The notes below the pieces were generated by a model that searched no databases, was not told the origin of the DNA, and saw nothing but the letters and a program-made list of their open reading frames with translations. From Anaspis maculata (lineage: Eukaryota; Arthropoda; Insecta; Coleoptera; Scraptiidae): a stretch of DNA of 64,000 bases. Location of the stretch: positions 4,340,001 through 4,404,000 of the forward strand of contig OX421966.1 of assembly GCA_949128115.1 (NCBI GenBank), read 5' to 3'. Both the position numbers and the translations under genes were made by a program. Within the stretch, counting starts at the first letter, position 1; each line of letters opens with the position of its first letter. Shown here piece by piece: positions 23,641-36,190 of the stretch.

Positions 23641-23916
23641 GTGCTCTGTTGCCGACTGTGTTGTTCGGGAGTCAACTTTCCTACATCAAATCTTCAGCTA
23701 TTCGCCTATCGCTATTTGCTTTTGAATGAAACATTGACTTATTATGTATACCTACAGATTTTATTGCCCTTCCATACAGGTGAATACATAAACGGCAAAT
23801 ACAGCCTGGAGATTGAAATGAAACATCACCTTTATTCCGATGTTTTCAACCGTGGAGAGATCCTTATTCTAATTCCAGAGCAATCGTCCTCGTGCCTTAA
23901 AGAGCCTAATGCATGA
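23641..23916 (+). CDS. Unrecognised 91-codon open frame between two arrays
   Basis: An open frame sits in non-repeat sequence between the 10-bp and 21-bp arrays. Its second half (GEYINGKYSLEIEMKHHLYS, FNRGEILILIPEQ) looks protein-like. I recognise no family and see no signal peptide. CCTACAG near 23757 and CATACAG|GTGAAT near 23779 are possible splice sites, so it could be an exon or chance. Confidence 0.2.
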   Translation: MLCCRLCCSGVNFPTSNLQLFAYRYLLLNETLTYYVYLQILLPFHTGEYINGKYSLEIEMKHHLYSDVFNRGEILILIPEQSSSCLKEPNA

Positions 23917-24610
23917 CGGCACACACGCACGTAAGTTTACTATAAACTGCACCTCCAAACTCCAAGGCCGAAAAAATTGCCTCGATTCCAATTAGCCCGA
24001 AAAAAACATTCATTATCGTTGAGCACCAAAAAATTATATGTGACAAAAAAATAAAACATACACCATAACATCACAGGTACACATTATTTAACTTATTCGT
24101 TTTATTCCATCATTTCCAAGAGATATCCTTGCATTATTTACTCAATCAATTTGCGCCTAGACGAGCTCAGATACTTCCATGATAACCGTGTAGGTACTTA
24201 CCCATAGGTAGGTGTACTTCGAGGTGTACTTGACATAGCTATTTGTTACAGGCTCATTTTGTTTCAATATTTATTGAACAAGTACATTAAACGTTCCTTC
24301 ATCATCCTCTTTCTTTCCCGGAATAGCTATTGGTAGGTACTTCTACATCACAGTGTAACTCTGATATCGATTCCCAGTGGGAATACACTTTTGCTACACA
24401 TTATTCTGTGGCATACGCAGGAACAGGGGGATAAAATTGAAAGGTTAACATCTGTTTATCTTCCATTAACCTTAGGACGAGCCTATGAAATCTAAACCCG
24501 GGTCGAAACTCATTGTACCCACCTATGTGTATTATAATGCCCGTCTATCTTGAACTGCACGATGGGATATTACGGGGTTCGTATTTTGTGGGGTTGAAAA
24601 TAGCGGGATA
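23917..24610. other. No recognised feature
   Basis: Non-array spacer between the two minisatellite arrays in the proposed intron; nothing supportable seen. Confidence 0.35.
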
Positions 24611-24614
24611 AGGG

Positions 24615-27600
24615 CTGGATGTTAAATAAAACAAGACTATAATCTCCACTATAATCCAAGAAACTTAGGTTAAAAACCAATTCAAACTCGCTACAAAAAA
24701 GAATCGAGGCTATGATGAATTGCGGTAACTAATTAAAAATCTTGGCTATACTAGGCAAGAGTGAGGCTGCAAACAAGAAAATAGTAGCTAGGTACTACAT
24801 AAACATAATCGACGATGTACTTATATACAAAATCAAGGCTCATATGAGCTAATTCGGGAGGCTACTTAGAACGAAATTCAGGCAGCAATAGATAAAGCTG
24901 AGCTATGAATTAAACCTGGGCTATTATCAACAATACTTGGTTGAGAAACAAGGCTGAAATAATAAACATCTAGATTGCGATTAGTCAAACGAAGTTATTA
25001 ACAGAAAACCAGGCTACATCAATTAACCAAATTAGAACTACAATGAACAAAATCGAGGCTACAAAGAGCAAAATGGAGAATGCCATGAATATTATTAAGG
25101 CCACTATGAACAAAATCTAGAGTGCAATAAGCAAAGTCTTGACTGCAAGGAACAAAATCTAGCGTGCAGTCAACCTAATCGAGGCTACTATGAATGGAAT
25201 TCAGGCATCTTCAACAAAATCAGGGTTATTGTAGACAAAATTCAGGCTGCAAGTTACCAAATCGCGGTTACGATGAACCTCTGCTATGAACCTAATCGAG
25301 GCTGCAATGAACAAAGTCAAGGTTACTTCATCTGAAATGCAACTGAGAGAACTAAGGCTGCAGTAAGCAGATTGAAAGCTACTATGGATAAATCGAAATT
25401 GTTATGAACATCACTGAGGCTACAAAATCTAGGGTACAATTAGCAAAATCAAGGCTGCGTTGTACCAGATTGATCCTATTATGAACACAATTGAGATTTT
25501 TTCGAGTGAAAAAAGGTTATTCAAAACCAAATCTAGGCTGCACTATGCAAAGTTGAGGCTGCTATGAACAAAATTTAGAATCTGAATTGGCTGCAATAAC
25601 TTGTGAACTTGAGGCTGCAATTGACCAAATCAAAGCTACTATGAACACAATTGATGTTTTTTATAACCAAATCTAGGCTGCAATAACTTGATCGAGGCTG
25701 TGTTCAATCAACTCGAGGCTGCGTTTAACCAAATCAAAACTAATATGAACACAACAAACTGAGGTTTTCTCAAAGAAAGAGTTATTCAAGATCAAAATAT
25801 GTAGGCTGCAATATGCAAAGTTAAGGCTGTTCTGGACAAAATTCAGAATCTGAATTGGCTGCAATAAGTGAATTCAAGGCTGCGATTGACCAAATCAAGG
25901 CTACTATGAACACAATTGGTGTTTTTTCTGATCAAATCTAGGCTGGAACAACTTGATCGAGGCTGTGTTCAATTAACTCGAGACTGCGTTTAACCAAATC
26001 AAAACTATTATGAACACAACAAACTGAGGTTTTCTTGAAGAAAAAGTTATTCAAGATCAAAATATGTAGGCTGTGATATGCAAAGTTGAGGCTGCTATGA
26101 ACATAATTCAGAATCTGAATTGGCTGCAATAAGTGAACCTCAGAGTGCAAATTGACCAAACCAAGGCTACTATGAACCAAATTGTTGTTGTTTTAACCAA
26201 ATTTAGGGTGAAATGACGAAATTGATGCTGCGGTTAACCAAATCGAGGCTGCGTTTGTTCAAATTAAAACTATTATGAACACAATCGAGTTCTTTTGGAA
26301 GTAAAAATTATGCATGATCAAATCTAGGCTGCAATATGCAAAGTTAAGGCTGCTCTGAACAAAATTCAGAATCTGAATTGGCTGCAATAAGTGAATTCAA
26401 GGCTGCGATTGACCAAATCAAGGCTACTATGAACACAATTGGTGTTTTTTCTGATCAAATCTAGGCTGGAACAACTTGATCGAGGCTGTGTTCAATTAAC
26501 TCGAGGCTGCGTTTAACCAAATCAAAACTATTATGAACACAACAAACTGAGGTTTTCTTGAAGAAAAAGTTATTCAAGATCAAAATATATAGGCTGCAAT
26601 ATGCAAAGTTGAGGCTGCTATGAACATAATTCAGAATCTGAATTGGTTGCAATAAGTAAACCTCAGGCTGCAAATTGACCAAACCAAGGCTACTATAAAC
26701 CAAATTGATGTTTTTCTAACCAAATCCAGGGTACAATGACGAAGTTGAGGCTGCGTTAAACCAAATAGAGGCTGCGCTTGTCCAAATTATAACTATTATG
26801 AACACAATCGAGTTTTTTTGTAAGTAAAAATTATCCAAGATCAAATCTAGGCTGCAATATGCAAAGTTGAGGCTGCTATGAATACAATTCAGAATCTGAA
26901 TTGGCTATCTGAATTGGCTGCGATAAGTGAATTCAAGGCTGCAATTGACCAAATCAAGGCAAGGCAACAAAATTCAGAATACTAATTGGCTGCAGCAAGT
27001 GAACTTAAGGCTGCAATTTACCAAATCAAACCGATTATGGACACAATTGAGGTTTTTTCGAAGAAAAGGTTATTCAAGATCAAATCTAGGCTACAATATG
27101 CAAAGTTGAGGCTGTTATGAACAAAATTCAGAATCTGATTTGGCTGCAATAAGTGAACTTGAGGCTGCCATTGACCTAATAGAGGCTACTATATACAAAA
27201 TTGATGCTTTTCCTGAAGAGAACCTACAATTGGCAAAACCGAGGCTGAAATTAACCAAATCAAGACTAAGTATTATGAACAAAATTGAGATTTTTTTTTT
27301 AAGTTCACCCAAGACCAGATCTTGCCTTCAATATGCAAAATCAAGGCTGCTATTGATTCAATTGAGGTTACTATGAACCAAATTGATGTTTTTTCTGACC
27401 AAATCTAGGGTAGAATAACCAAATCGATACCATCATGACCCCAGTTGAGGTTTTTCCAAAGAAAAGCTTGATCAAGGCTAAATCTAGTCTGCAATATGCA
27501 AAGTCGAGGCTACTATAAACAAAATTAGTATTAAAATGGCTGCAATAAGTAAACTCAAGACTGCAATTGACCAAACTGAGTCCACTATGAACAAAATTGA

Positions 27601-30600
27601 TGCTTTTTTCAACAGAATCTAGGATACAATCAGCAAAATTGAGGCTGGGCTAAACCAAATCAGAACTTTTATGAACACAATTGAGAGTTTATCGGAACAA
27701 AGAAGGTCACTCAAGCCAAATCTGGGCTGCAATATGCGGAGTCGAGGCTGCTGTGAACAAAATCCAGTACCAAAATTGGCTGCAATAAGTGCACCTAAGG
27801 CTGCAACCGACAGAATCCATGGTCCAATAACTAAAATCGAGGCTGCGTTCAACGAATTCAAGACTATTATGAACATAATTTAGGTTTTCTTGAAGAAAAG
27901 GTTATTCAAGACCACATTTAGGCTGAAACATGTGAAGTCAAGGCTGCTACAAGCAAAATTCAGAATGAAATTGGCTGCAATAAGTGAACTCGAGACTGCA
28001 ATTGACGCAATCAAGGCTACTGTTATCAAAATTGATGCTTTTTCCAACAAAATCGAGGTGGCTCTAGACAAACTTTTTTTGCAGAAATCTAAGTCCAGGT
28101 CACCATCAACCTCATTCACAAAACCAAGGTTACTCAGAACAAAACATTGATGACAATAAGCCAAAATCTGAGCTGCAATTACTAAAATCGAGGCTGCGAA
28201 AACCAAAATCAAGTTTACTGTGGATAAATCAAAGTTGCTATGAACATCATCGAGGCTGCAAGGGACAAAATGTTGGCTGTTGGCTGCAATAAGCAAAATA
28301 AAGGCTGCTATGTACACAATCGAAATTGCCACGAACAACATTGAGGCTGCTTGGGATAATATGTTGGCTGCAATTACCAAATCAAGGCTACTATGAGGGG
28401 AATAAAGACTACTATGAACACCTCCTCAGCTGCAGTTCACAAAGTCAAGGCTGCAAGAAGCAGAAACGAGGTTGCTATGGATAAAATCCAAGAGCAATGA
28501 GCATTATAAAGGCTACAAGCTGCTAAGAACAAAACCTAGGGTGCAACAAGCAAAACTGGGATTGCGTTCAAAGAAAAATGCCACTATATGAACTCAATCG
28601 AGGCTCTTCAAGCAAAAATATACTCAAGACAAAATTTAAGCCGCGATATGAAAATTGAAGGCTGCTATGGACAAAAGTGGGAACCAAAAGTTGGCTGCTA
28701 TAAGCAAAACCAAGGCAGTGATTGACCAAATTAAAGCTACTATGATCCTGACCGAGCTAAAATCTGGGCTGCAATGAACAAAATCGTGACTGCAATGCGC
28801 GAAATTAGAACTGCAATAAACAAAATCAGAACTGCACTTAACAAAATCAAGGGTAATCAGTGAACAGAATCATGACTATTTCATCAGCAAAAGCTTGGCT
28901 GCCATGAGGAAAATCAAGGCTGCAATTAACTGGATGGAGGCTAATGTAAACATAAACAAGGCTTGTTTGAACAAAATCGAGGTTAATTTAAACAAAATTT
29001 AGACTGGAATGTGCAAAATCGAGGCTTCATACCACCAAATCAAGGCTGCATAGGAACAAATTAAGGCTACGTTAAACAATAATGAGGCTTTTCTGAACAA
29101 ATACGGAGTGACTTTGAATCTCAATTTGGACTACACTGTGCAAAATATTGGCTGCAATCGATAAAATCAAGCTACAATTGATAAAAATCTGGGCTTCGGT
29201 ACACGAAATAACGCGACTATGGACCAAATCGAGGCAACCAAAAATATATGCTGTATTAATAATCATTATCAAGGCTACTTAGCGAGCCCAAGGCCACTAT
29301 AGAGATAATCTAGATTGCAATAAGATATGGACTGTGAAACCCCTTTTGATTACCATATGCAAAATTATGGCTGTTTCGACTGTTGAATTCAGGCTGCCAT
29401 CAACTAAATTAAGCCTACCAAGCAAAATTGAGGCGACTCCGAACAAAATCTAGGGTGAAACAAGCAAAATCGAATCTGCATATGACCAAATCAAAGCCAA
29501 ATCAAATCAAAAATTATTATCAAGGAGCTACATTGAGCAAAATTGAGGCTGCAATAAGCAAAAGGAAGGCTGCTTTGAGCAAGATAAGAATGTAGTGGGG
29601 AGAACAAGACTGCATTGAGTTGGAACGCGTCCTACATTGTCCTAGATACAATCAAAATAGACAAACAGAAGCTTTATTGGGTTTGGTAATCAGAAGGCTG
29701 CAAAAAAGGCAATCAAGGCTGGAACTGAAGCTGTAGTGAAAGGGAAGAAAGACTAAAGTCAGCTGAGATTTGATTAAGTACAATGAGAGTGATAAGAAAA
29801 ACTAAGACTTCCACGAGAAGAACAGAACATCAATAAAAGTAACTTGGAACAAGGTTGTAATGGCCAAACGGTAACTGTGTCAAAGTTGTGCCTGCAATCA
29901 CCAAATCAAGACTTGCAACAAACCAAACGCGTCTGCAATGTGCCCTAGGGTTGTAGTATGTAGAAAAAGAGCTTCAATAAGTCGTTAGAGACCAGAATAA
30001 AGAAAATCGATGCTACAGTAATGGAAATGAGGCTGCAATAATAAAAAGAGGTTATGATAAGTCAGTCAGGGCTAAGATGGGGGATATTCAGGCTGCAACG
30101 AGGAAAAGAAAGATTTGATTGAAAAACAAGACTGAAATGAGCCAACAAAGCGAAAAGAAGTTACAGTAGACTCAGTCGGCATTAACATTTTTTGCAGTAA
30201 AATAAACTGCAATAATCAAGTCAAATCTGCAATGATCAAATGAGTCTGCACTTAGCATAAACGAGAATGGAATAGGTTCGAGTGATGCTTCAATGAGTTG
30301 ATCAAGACTGCAGTAAGTTCATCAGTTGGAATTGAGGAAAGCCGAGTGGGCAATTGAGAGGAATGAGATAATGCAATGAGCATACCCAAGACTGCAATAG
30401 TCACATTGAGGTTGTAGTAGATAAACAAGAGGCTGCAAAGAGTCAACTAAGGCTGGATCAGGGAAAACTTGGAGCCGGATGAATATTGAGAAAAACCAGA
30501 AAGTAATTGGGGAAACCGAAACCCATGGTACGTACCTATTGAGAATGAGTCTGTAACTGACATGGAACAAGGCTGCAATCAGGAGAAACGAGACTGCAAT

Positions 30601-32250
30601 GAGCCAATTATAGGCTATAATAGACCTAAGCGAATCAAGTAGGCATAGTGAGGCTGTGATGGGCAATCAAAGGGTTATAAGAATCAAGTTGAAACTGCAA
30701 TACGCACAACTCATACTGCACTGAGTTGAACAAAACTACAAGAAATTGATCAGTTGGCTGTAGTCAACAAACCAAGGCTGTATCAGGTAAACAAGAGGTT
30801 ACAAGGAGTTGATTGAGGATGTAAAAAGCTAGACTCGGAAGCGGGATGAGAGCTACAATAATAAGGAAAGCAAAATTATCATGGAAACCATCGAACTTCA
30901 CTGAAAAAAAACAGGCAGTTGCAATAGCTGAGTTAAACTCCAGTATTAACAAACGAGTCTGTGATAAGTTTATCGAGACCGCAACAGGTTGCTCAGTTGG
31001 CTGCCATTAGCAAAATAAAGCTGTGGCTGGCAAACAAGAGGTGACAAAGAAGAACGAGACTGGAGACTGTATTTAAGAAAAACGAGATTGTAATTGAGAA
31101 ACAACAGACTGCAATCAAGAGAAATGATATTGCATTGAGCCAACTATAGGCCACAATGGACCTTACTCAGATCGATACTGGCATCTCGAGACTGTAATGG
31201 ACAATCAAAGGGCTGCAATGACCAAGTCGAGACTGCAATAAGCATGAATGTTCATCCAGAATGCAAAAGAATGATCAGTTGGCTGCCTCTAGCCAACAAC
31301 CAAAGCTGCTGCAGGTGAACAAGTAGTGACAGATAAGAAGGAGACTGTGACTAAGATGAACAAGAGTTGATTTGAAGAAGAACAAGAGTGTAATCGAGAC
31401 AGCCCAGACTTGATTCGAGAACAACGAGAGTGTGACAAGGAAAGAGCAGACTGCAATTGAGAGAAACGAGACTGCAGTAAGCCAATCGAATGCTACAATT
31501 GACCCAGTCTAGATCGAAATTTCCATAACGCGACTGTAATGGAGAATGAAAGGGTTGCAATGACCAAGTCAAGACTGCAATACAAGTGATACTACAATTA
31601 GTTTACCAAGAATGCAACCAGTTGTCTGCCATTAGCAAACCAAAGCTGTAACAGGTAAACAAGAGGCCACAAATAAGAACGAGACTGTAATAAGACAAAG
31701 TTGACTGTACTCGAGAAAAAAGAAAAAAAAAGGGTATACCTACCTTATTGAGAGAAACAGACCGCAATTGAGAAAAACGAGACTGCAGTGAGACAATTAT
31801 AGGCAAAATTGGCATACCAAGATTGTAATGGACAATCAAAAGGTTGCCATGACCAGATCGAGACTGCAATAAGCACAAATGTTTTTCCAAAATGCAATGG
31901 GCTACAATCAGTTGGTTGTCATAAGCGAACTGAGGTTGTAGCAAAAGAACAAGATGCTACAAATAAGAACGTTACTGTCGCGTTCTTATTTGTAGCATCT
32001 CGAGCAAAACGATATAATAATTAAAACAACGAGACTGTAATTGAGAAAGTGAGACAAATCTGAGCTAGTTTCCATGAACTTATCCGAAATTGAAATACGC
32101 AAGCTAAGGCTGCAATGCGCATCCAAAGAGTTGTATTGACTAAAGGCTGCAATCCTGCAATCAGCACAAGCTAGACCTCGAGCTAGACTGCGATGAGTTT
32201 TACAAGATTGCAATGAGAATAAGTGAAGTGAATAACCCCTGGCTGCATCA
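24615..32250. repeat. ~7.6-kb degenerate array of a 21-bp unit (AACAAAATCGAGGCTGCAATG)
   Basis: In the clean part near 25060-25260 successive units measure 21 bases (GAACAAAATCTAGAGTGCAAT, AAGCAAAGTCTTGACTGCAAG and so on). Later parts drift, with indels and spacers. In one plus frame the consensus reads NKIEAAM, a seven-residue heptad. Several short open frames keep this pattern (27140-27376, 27890-28150). Between 25570 and 27130 a higher-order unit of ~523 bp is superimposed. The whole array sits inside the proposed first intron of the Ly6 gene. Confidence 0.88.
25868..26915. repeat. ~523-bp higher-order repeat within the 21-bp array
   Basis: The block from AAGTGAATTCAAGGCTGCG near 25866 through TTATTCAAGATCAAAATAT near 26067 recurs at ~26390-26590 almost unchanged. 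A half-unit recurs upstream near 25600. The marker AATTCAGAATCTGAATTGGC repeats every ~260 bp (near 25570, 25850, 26110, 26370, 26630, 26890). This implies recent segmental amplification inside an older array. Confidence 0.75.
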
Positions 32251-32259
32251 AAGAAGTTA

Positions 32260-33690
32260 ATCATGAAATATAGCCATAATTGAGGATTTTGTCCAGTGAA
32301 TTCTGGGTCAATGCCAGTTGATTAACCGCAGAAAATGTATAAAGCTGTTGTGAAGTGAACATTTCTTTATCTTCCGTGAAACTGCAATTACCATTGGTCA
32401 CTACGCTAATTACACTACTAAAAATTAACCTTTTTTATACAATCAGGAATAAGTACCTAAATTAGCGAGCCGAGCCAGAATAATACAAAGTGCAATATTT
32501 GGCACAAAATATGCTCACGTGTATTCTTGGTTGCCTACCCTAAGCACAAAATAATCATCACTGGTAAAACTTTTCATATTCATATTCCTATTTTTTTGAA
32601 TGCAATATTTTCAACGGTCGCGATAAATAAGTAATAAGTATTCAAGTATGTACAAATTCGCTGCATAATTACGGTTGAAACAAAGTTTATGAGGTTGAAG
32701 CTTTATCGGCAGCCAAGTTTTATTATCGCGTTCATTTCACTTTTACAATGTGCGCTATGTTATAGGTAGTTGTGTACTTTTCCCTCTACTTTTTCCGTAG
32801 TACTTAGGTACCTACCTAACTATACTTACCTATTAAAATTTTTTTAAATGTATCTTTTAGTATCTACACCTGCCTGGTATTCATACTAGTAAGTCAAAGG
32901 ATAATATTAAACACTTGGGTAACAACAAATTCTAAGAATAAAGATGACAAAACGTTCAATCATATACCTACTTGAGCCTACCTACCTTGAATCATACCGT
33001 ACCCTATGAGAATTTGTGATGGAACTCTCCAAAGATGAATAATTTAGACGCTCTTATTTCAGTTGGGTAAGTAAAATTAATAAAATGTCGATTAATGATG
33101 CCGAAAGAAAACGAAACGGAATGGAAAATTAGAGCAAAACTATCGGAGATATTTATCGCAAGAAAAATCCGGACAGTTGAATCAATAACTTTCTCTTTGT
33201 CGGAGGATATCCTGTCTTTCCTTACACCTCCCCTCAATCACGAACAACCCTTTCGTTTCGCTCCCCCTAGCATTTACATATACTTCCGGAATTTTCCGAC
33301 TTGTACCAATTACCTACGAAAATGCGCTTTAGTAACTTTTCAGGTTTCCAGTACCTGCAATTGCAATTGTACCTACACAGTTGCTACTTTCTCTAAAAAT
33401 TTGATTGAAACTATTTTTTTCCTTCAAATTCAGTTTTGTTGAGGGACAATAACCTGTAGTTTATTATTAGGCAGTCGTCATTCCAAGTTCCAAGCCCTTT
33501 TATAATTAACTGGCACACAACGTGCCCGTTTCGAAACGTGACTTTTTATAGAATTAAATAACCGATTAAAAATAGAAAAGTGAAATTTCTGAGTCACTCC
33601 GGTCACCTCGCTGCATGTTCAGAGATAATTCGATTATCCATTCAAGAATCTTTACGTCGATGATTTACTTTTACGCAGAAATAATATAAT
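32260..33690. other. Intronic sequence next to exon 1; nothing recognised
   Basis: AT-rich, with several TAGGTACCTACC-like motifs (near 32800-32825). A 115-codon plus-strand frame (33095-33442) shows no domain and is probably chance. Confidence 0.35.
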
Positions 33691-33702
33691 TGTTAAACTC
33701 AC

Positions 33703-33757
33703 CCTCTTGCAGGAATGTGACGAAGCAAAGTGCTGCCAAAACCGTAAACTTCAACAT
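33703..33757 (-). CDS. Signal-peptide exon 1, probable start of the Ly6-like gene at 19.2-19.7 kb
   Basis: ATG at 33757 opens MLKFTVLAALCFVTFLQE, a clear signal peptide, ending at G|GTGAGT (33703/33702) in phase 1. Joined to exon 2 at 19685 it restores a glycine codon and gives a precursor whose mature part would start at about LECYIC. The architecture is the same as in the compact gene at 52.1-52.8 kb. The join implies a ~14-kb intron filled by tandem arrays. No other phase-matched cysteine-rich exon was found between. Linkage of this exon to that gene is inference; the exon itself is well supported. Confidence 0.65.
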
Positions 33758-33890
33758 TTTTTCTTAATTTGGTTTTTTGAAAATTTTGAAGTTTCAAAAA
33801 GCGGATAAAAACAGCGTTTTCAACCGCAAACAATTTCCTATGCTGCTTGCACTTCAACACTATAGTAGTAGGTGCAGAATTGCGTGCTTG

Positions 33891-33900
33891 GTATAAACAC
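33891..33900 (-). promoter_or_regulatory. TATA-like box upstream of exon 1
   Basis: The minus strand reads GTGTTTATAC about 135 bases upstream of the ATG, leaving room for a ~100-base leader. Flanking sequence holds no other element I can name. Confidence 0.35.
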
Positions 33901-34300
33901 CGCGACGTTGCCGGATTTCAGAAGCTTTTAAATCTTCCGAACAGCAGCAGGAATCTCGTCTGACTCATCCATTCATTTCCCACATTTCCTGCTGGCGCAA
34001 AGCAGTACAATCAGCAGTTTTTGCAATAAAGAAGAATTTGATTAGTGAATTAATGCAATGAAAATTGGGGAAAGAACAAGAGAGGGGTACCGAAAGAGAT
34101 TTGAATTAGAGAACTTTCCTGCTGAAAGGCTATAAAGAAAAGGTGCGGCAACGTTGCTGGGCGCGTTCCTGCGATTGAGTTTTCCTGCTGGCAGTGTGGG
34201 CGTTGGTTTTGGAGGAATGGTGTAGATGGCGGTGGAAGTGCTTGTATTTCAAATAGTTTGATTTATTTCAGGTAGGTGTGATGTGAAAAAGCTTTCTTTC
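33901..34300. other. No recognised feature
   Basis: Presumed upstream region of the Ly6-like gene; no repeat or coding evidence. Confidence 0.3.
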
Positions 34301-34389
34301 CGCGCTTATGTCTCAGCAAACTTGATTCTTGAATCCAAAACAAAAACTAGGGACTTTTTTTGTTTTGCGTTTGCACAACCGAACGTGCG

Positions 34390-34603
34390 ATATCTAGCTA
34401 ATTGTAGGTACTCTACTCGTGCTAAATTCAAGTTTTTTAAGGACAAAAAATAGGTTTTGTTTAGTTTTTTTACAAACAAGGTCGACATGAGCTCTCCAGA
34501 TCAGCTCACTGTCGATAATACATCCGAGAAACTTTGTAGTTTGTAAGGCTACATTTATTCCAAATCTGAGACACACTTTTTTTTCATTATTAAGGATTAA
34601 CAT
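34390..34603 (-). pseudogene. LINE reverse-transcriptase C-terminal fragment
   Basis: The minus-strand translation contains KFLGCIIDSELIWRAHVDLV and KKTKQNLFFVLKKL. This matches the thumb-side consensus of jockey/I-type LINE polymerases (TKFLGVxIDxxLxWxxHV). It is a short, isolated relic with no motif A-C present. Its orientation is opposite to the LINE that starts near 35.2 kb, so it is a separate insertion. Confidence 0.65.
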
Positions 34604-34609
34604 ATTATT

Positions 34610-35180
34610 CCTATCTCACCAAACTTGAATCTAAGACGTTTCTTGGGCGATGGCAACCTCCAGACCCCGCCTAGTAGTCCGGAGATTAGTGACATGAATC
34701 TTGCATTTTGTGACAAAAGCACAAAAATTGGTAGGGTAGGATAGCCCTCAAGACCGTGTTCTTCCAATTGAAAAGGAGCGTCACGCAGATTTTTTCTCAG
34801 GGGGTCACCAAGGGGGCCTTGAAATTTGAGAGAAGTGAAGTCCCTACAGAACCACTTTCTCATATCGCTATATCCAATGAGAAGGAAACTATGACTCTAC
34901 CATCAACTTAAACAGCATCCGTTACCATGTCGCTAACGACTTCACTGTTGAGAAAAGTGAAGTCTTCGGCTGGTGCGAAAAATTTGTTTTAATTTTCTTT
35001 TTCACCTATAAGAACAAGAAAAATTGGCGCGTTTGATGTCTTTCCATTTTTGTTTTCAGAGTAAAAAACGCGTATAAGATAGGTGAGGATGAATGTGTTA
35101 TTGAAATGAACGATTGAACAGACAAACCCAAAGTCCTGAAAGAAAAAGTAAAACTCAATGGAGTAGACATTATATAAAAT
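34610..35180. other. No recognised feature
   Basis: No supportable feature; minus-strand frames here show no domains. Confidence 0.3.
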
Positions 35181-35189
35181 ACAGAAAAA

Positions 35190-36190
35190 AATCAGAGATA
35201 AAGCAAGAGAGGCTAAGAGAAACGGAGCAAAAGTCAAAGTTGGATTTCAGATGCTGGAAATGATTGGAAAAGATGATGAAATGGGACCGGGAAGAGCAAC
35301 GGCTTATGGAGGCAACAAATGGTACTAGAAGCTCAAAAAACGGACAGTAGCTATGAGTGAACAAATATCAATGACGACCATATAGGCAAAGAAATAGGAC
35401 AAGAGAAACAAGGAACAAAGGACGAAAAACGGAGGAACATAACAACCAGAAAGAAGAAGTCATCAATAATATGGCAATTATATATTTTGGGATGTAGCGG
35501 GAATGTTTAGTAATAGAGATGGATAACTTTGGAAGTATTTGAAAGGCCTTGATGTCATATGTCTGATGGAAATCTGGATAGAGGAATTTAGAGTTGCAAA
35601 GATGGAAAACAGACTGCTGAAGGAATATGTCTGGAAGCACCAACACGCAAAGCGAGAAAGGGGTATGGGAAGATGCAATGAGAGGAATTCGATGGAAATC
35701 AGAAAAAAACCTAAGTGAGGTGGAATTAAGTGGAAGCGACGACTATGCGGATGATATACAAGAAAGAAGAATTATAGTAAGAAGCGAAATCTTTGGGATA
35801 GAAGCAGTTTATAATAGAACAAACATGAAGGAGTGCAGAGAAAACTTGGAAAAATACGTGGAAGAGCTACAAGAAGAGAATTTGATAATAATCGGTGGAG
35901 ATTTCAATGCCCGAACAGCAAGTTGGGGCGGATGATGCGAATATAGCGAAGGAAGAGCAGAAAAAGAGAAAGTCAAAAGAATAGATAATCAGCATTAAAA
36001 GAAAAGCACTGGTAGAGTTCAGGGAGGATAGAGGCTGAAATTATGTTGAACTGCAAAGTGGAAGGTGATGCTGAAGGGAAACACACATATTGGAACCAGG
36101 GAAGAATCAGTTGTAGATTATGCTATAGTAAATGCCGTAGCTGTAACAAAAGTGACAAATTTCAAGGTTGACAGCAGAATCGAATCAGAC
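35190..36190 (+). pseudogene. APE-type LINE, 5' part (endonuclease domain)
   Basis: Translations in several frames give an apurinic-like endonuclease: WKYLKGLDVICLMEIWIEE (35530-35590), VEELQEENLIIIGGDFNART (35850-35930) and SVVDYAIVNAVAVTKVTNF (36107-36165). The domain nicks target DNA to prime reverse transcription. Frameshifts and stops make it non-functional. It breaks at 36190, exactly where the BEL element begins, in the middle of the conserved SDH motif. The polymerase part continues after 39855. Confidence 0.8.

Noticed and set aside
27880..28380. 166-codon minus-strand frame and similar hydrophobic frames in the 21-bp array
   Set aside because: Their regular hydrophobic composition is the translation of the repeat's complementary strand, with no start context or domain.
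24615..32250. CRISPR array
   Set aside because: Units are contiguous 21-mers without unique spacers, and the genome is eukaryotic.
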